Source: Micropterus salmoides
Taxonomy: Eukaryota; Chordata; Actinopteri; Centrarchiformes; Centrarchidae
Length of the DNA stretch: 64,000 nt
Direction: 5' to 3'
Assembly: GCF_014851395.1 (NCBI RefSeq)
Contig: NW_024044348.1
Location: forward strand, 23,437,890-23,501,889
Below the pieces are notes generated by a model. It had not been told where the DNA came from. It saw only the letters and a program-made list of their open reading frames with translations, and made no database searches. A program made the translations under genes and the position numbers. This document shows, piece after piece, positions 60,692-64,000 of the stretch (its first letter is position 1; each line of letters begins with the position of its first letter).

Positions 60692-63600
60692 TTAAGCGGA
60701 TGGTGACAGGGCTTGCAGACTGGTCTTGACAGTTGCTAGGTTGGCCTTCCAGGAGTTGAGGGTGTCGTACAGCTGTTGCCACTGCTGCTTGCCAAAGGTG
60801 CGATGTGTGCTGTGGCTGATTGAGTGGAAGCAGAAAAGCAAGAATGTCAAATTGACAAAAACAAAAACGGAGGCCAAAGTCATGTCTCTCTTCTGTATTA
60901 TGACCTCAAAATCATAGCCATGTGGAGGAAGAATAAAGCAAATTCAGAAGTGTGTTCGAAATATTTGCTTGAAGGACAATTATAAACAAGAATGCTTCAC
61001 CTAGTTTCTACACAGATGACGTTATTCTCTGCAAACCAGAACCAAATCACCTAATAGCATCTTTCACCTTCACTAGAGATTTTAGACTGATTTGGCCAGA
61101 TTCAAGAATACAAACTAATCCACATACTAATTAATTAGATATTAATTCAGTACAGACTCCATTAGCAATGAACAACACTGTTCATAAGTGCACTCATACC
61201 AACACTGCAGTGGTAGTGACACCATCATTATTAGGAATGTTTTAAGGACCGAGGACGTTTTTTTGATGATCCACATAATATACATCAGGTCTGAATAGTT
61301 ACTAAGCCTACATTTTGCTAACACTGCCCCTCAGTTTAGATATGTATTAGAGTTTGAGGAAAGTGCTTACCTCACAACAACTTTTCGCTGTGTCTGGTCG
61401 ATTTTGCAGTACACCATCTTGGTACGAACAGCTAGGAAGAAAAAAAGTAGACAGGAACAGGAATAAAAGAGACAGAAAAAGCTCTGAAACGAAGCAATAA
61501 AAACTGCACTGACACAAGAATGTTTTAAGAGAGCCTGCACTTAGAAAATGAAATTGGAGAGGAAGCTATTCCCAGTCACAAAACACTAGGAGTGCCGTTC
61601 TTGGTTCTATGCCATTTTTTCATTGTACTTTGTAAAATCCTACTCATGTTCATTGATCACCACTGCATTCCTTTTTTAAGGAGTTAGACAGAAAAGAAGG
61701 CAAGTCAGGGAAATGTGTGTCTGTCAATGACAACTGTTTAATCATGACTCCCCCCATTAGTCACTTAAGAAAAACAGCATACTTAACAAGGGTACACAGG
61801 TAGGATTATTTTGAGGTGAAGTGCTCGTACCGTCAATGACAAAAGCCTCGACGTCATCAGCTTCGATCTGCAGCTCCTGTTGCATGGTTTCAAAGGAGAT
61901 CTCCTTGAATTCCACCGCCATGCCCATGAATGTCAGCAGACGCATCTTGGCCATGTTTTGCTCGTGACACAGGCCTGGAGAGCAAAAGACAGGGATCATT
62001 AAGCACAAAACAGTCGCAGTCGATTACCCTCGACTCTGGGAGTTTCCCTCCGATAATTGTTTCTACATTTAGGAGCATGCAGTCAGGGAATCTACTCATT
62101 AACACAAACACCACTCCACATTCTGTGTTTTGAGAGTCCATCCTACACATGCTTATAATTACAGCTAAGCCTGTAGTAGTGAGAAAGAGACACAGTGCTG
62201 ACAGACACATTCCTGTACTGTGTCAACAGAGCACAGTACATTGGCTTAATATTTATAAGAGTTTGAACAAAATCACTATAAAATGCTGAAACTGAAAATT
62301 ACGAAGATGCTGTTTATTTTAGGAAAAGGTGGTTCAGATGGTCTTTGAAAAAGATACTTCTGTACTGCACAAATTAAACTTATTTTCCCAATTTTTACAA
62401 GAACCCCTCACCATCATAGCAACAGCAGTATGTTTGAGCTGTATGAATTATGAGGCTGTTCTTACAGTGGTAAACATCTGAAACTGTTCCTAAAGACAAA
62501 GAAAATACTCTTACTACTTAAAGATGGTATGCTCTTAAAGTGGCAGCATTATGCTACAAAACAGGTTTCTTATAAAGCATTTTAAGCTATAAAGCACATA
62601 GTATACATCAGTACTGATTTATAAACAAGATAGGGAGCAAAAATTAATTTGATCACTGAGTGACATCATGTACAATGAGACTACTGCAGCACATCGTTTC
62701 TCATTTATTTACCTGTGTACTGCACTTTTAAACATGGTCGCAATGTGCGTTTGTGTAGAACTGATGCAACTAATATTTCAAGTTATGGCTACTTACCAAG
62801 AGAATCAATGAAGTCTTTGTTACTCTGGTAGAACTTTACATATGCTGCTAGTTTTGCGCTCACAAAGATGGTTAATAGCTGAAAAGAGAGTCACAGAGGG
62901 AGAAATGCAATTAAGACTCCAGAAACACAGTCAGATCATATCTTTGTATTCATACAGGCTGAAAGTTGGTGTATAATATATGTTAATATCCAGTTATAAG
63001 ACAGATACATGGAAAGCACATAAAACTGGCTCCAATACCAGTCTGTTGACATCTGAAACCACTTTACCAAACATAATAGGGTGTGCACACACACTATTAA
63101 AAATATATTTTCATTGTGTCAACTCGTTTAGGTGGTAATTACAAACATTCCAGTTGCTCAATAGGCTTTGACATCAGTGTGCATAATAATTCTAATCATC
63201 ATAATAAAGTGTCGACTGAAATGGTTGTCACAATGGCTGGTTTTCGATATACTTTGTAGGCTTTGGAATGCACTGAGAAAGTCACATTTTTCATGAACTA
63301 ATTATGGGTAAGAAATCGACGGGACTCTAGTTATTAGGGTAGATGTTTCTAGCAAAACCTGACAAGGCAACGACTGTCCATATGTTCAACACCCCAAAGC
63401 ACCAGACATCCTTTAGTACTCACGTCATGGATGAGTTCTCCCTCCAGGAAGCGAACAGGTTTAAGGGTGAGCAGGTGGTCAATCAGGAAGGTGTTGGGGT
63501 CTTTGAGAGCACGGACAATACACCTAAAGATAAGAGAGACAGATGTATGGAAGTCTGTAAAAAGGGATGTACCTTATATTGAGGCTTAATAAAAGATGTT

Positions 63601-63764
63601 AAACAGTGTCTCCAAGTTTACCTGTGGGCATCTACACGTGCTTGTGAAGCATTGTCTTCTGTGTAACTTCCCAGCAGCTCAACCATCACTTTTGCTGCAG
63701 AGTCACTGTGAAATGAGTAAATACACAGTTGAAAACTGTCTTGTACTGAGATAATTCCTTGAGG

Positions 63765-63806
<42 letters not shown>

Positions 63807-64000
63807 AGGCCCAGAGGTATGTATATACAAAAAAACAACATATATCATTTTCCATGCAGGAGTTCATAAATCTTAAATACTGTGTACTCATATTTCAGCT
63901 TCTGTGAATACCAAAACATGAGTTATACCGATCTGACCAGTAGTTACCTTTTTTTGCTGTCAACCAATGCTTCATACAACAGCCTCAAGAGTGTGTGCTT
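60692..64000 (-). CDS. EIF3M: Eukaryotic translation initiation factor 3 subunit M, 3' exons (partial)
   Basis: eIF3m is a PCI-domain subunit of the eIF3 complex, which recruits the 40S ribosome to mRNA in the cytoplasm. Exons in transcript order: beyond the right edge to 63948, 63704-63622, 63523-63424, 62878-62797, 61974-61831, 61431-61371, 60815-60692. All junctions are GT-AG and in phase. The encoded segment runs from KHTLLRLLYEALVD through VMVELLGSYTEDNASQARVD, FLEGELIHDLLTIFVSAKLA, the PCI-domain winged-helix part (EQNMAKMRLLTFMGMAVE, ELQIEADDVEAFVID, RTKMVYCKIDQTQRKVVVS) to the C-terminal THRTFGKQQWQQLYDTLNSW. It ends in SPSA. The N-terminal half of the gene lies outside the window. 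No lesion is seen. Confidence 0.97.
63769..63804 (+). repeat. AC microsatellite, 18 units, in an EIF3M intron
   Basis: A pure AC run lies just upstream (in transcription) of the exon 63704-63622 acceptor. It is likely polymorphic. Confidence 0.9.

Noticed and set aside
1..64000. CRISPR arrays, operons, toxin or phage systems
   Set aside because: The window is vertebrate nuclear DNA with spliced genes; no such structures are present.

Overview
This is a window of a ray-finned (teleost) fish nuclear genome. The genes are split by GT-AG introns, intergenic DNA is AT-rich with many microsatellites, and the mobile elements (L2-type LINEs, a Ty3/gypsy chromodomain retroelement, hAT and piggyBac-like elements, MITEs) are typical of fish. 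The host genes match, in order and relative orientation, the vertebrate block that in human 11p13 reads EIF3M-PRRG4-QSER1-DEPDC7-CSTF3-HIPK3. I traced exons by hand from splice signals, reading phase and remembered similarity to the vertebrate proteins.

Layout. 1-3,590: no coding sequence; one interspersed repeat; probably the first intron of HIPK3 on the minus strand, with a candidate non-coding first exon near 3,594-3,850. 6,121-16,556 (+): CSTF3, 20 coding exons, 716 codons, intact. 19,163-27,377 (-): DEPDC7, eight firmly placed coding exons and a tentative 5' end. 29,330-36,000: a transposon-rich island (MITE fragment, 5'-truncated gypsy element, two L2 LINE remnants). 37,822-50,085 (-): QSER1, 13 exons, with a one-base frameshift in exon 12. 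52,726-54,890 (-): PRRG4, six exons. 55,815-59,080: a chain of MITEs. 60,692-64,000 (-): EIF3M, 3' seven exons, running off the right edge.

The genes are linked by old shared synteny, not by function: CSTF3 acts in mRNA 3'-end cleavage, EIF3M in translation initiation, QSER1 in chromatin/DNA methylation control, PRRG4 is a vitamin-K-dependent membrane protein and DEPDC7 is a DEP-domain protein. I found no new biochemical system. The points most worth checking are the QSER1 frameshift, the conserved architecture of the CSTF3 intron 3 autoregulatory switch (weak 5' splice site, early stop, very long intron), the absence of TCP11L1 and CCDC73 from their expected places, a phase-matching 31-nt microexon candidate in DEPDC7, and several transposons whose exact ends and target duplications can be read directly.
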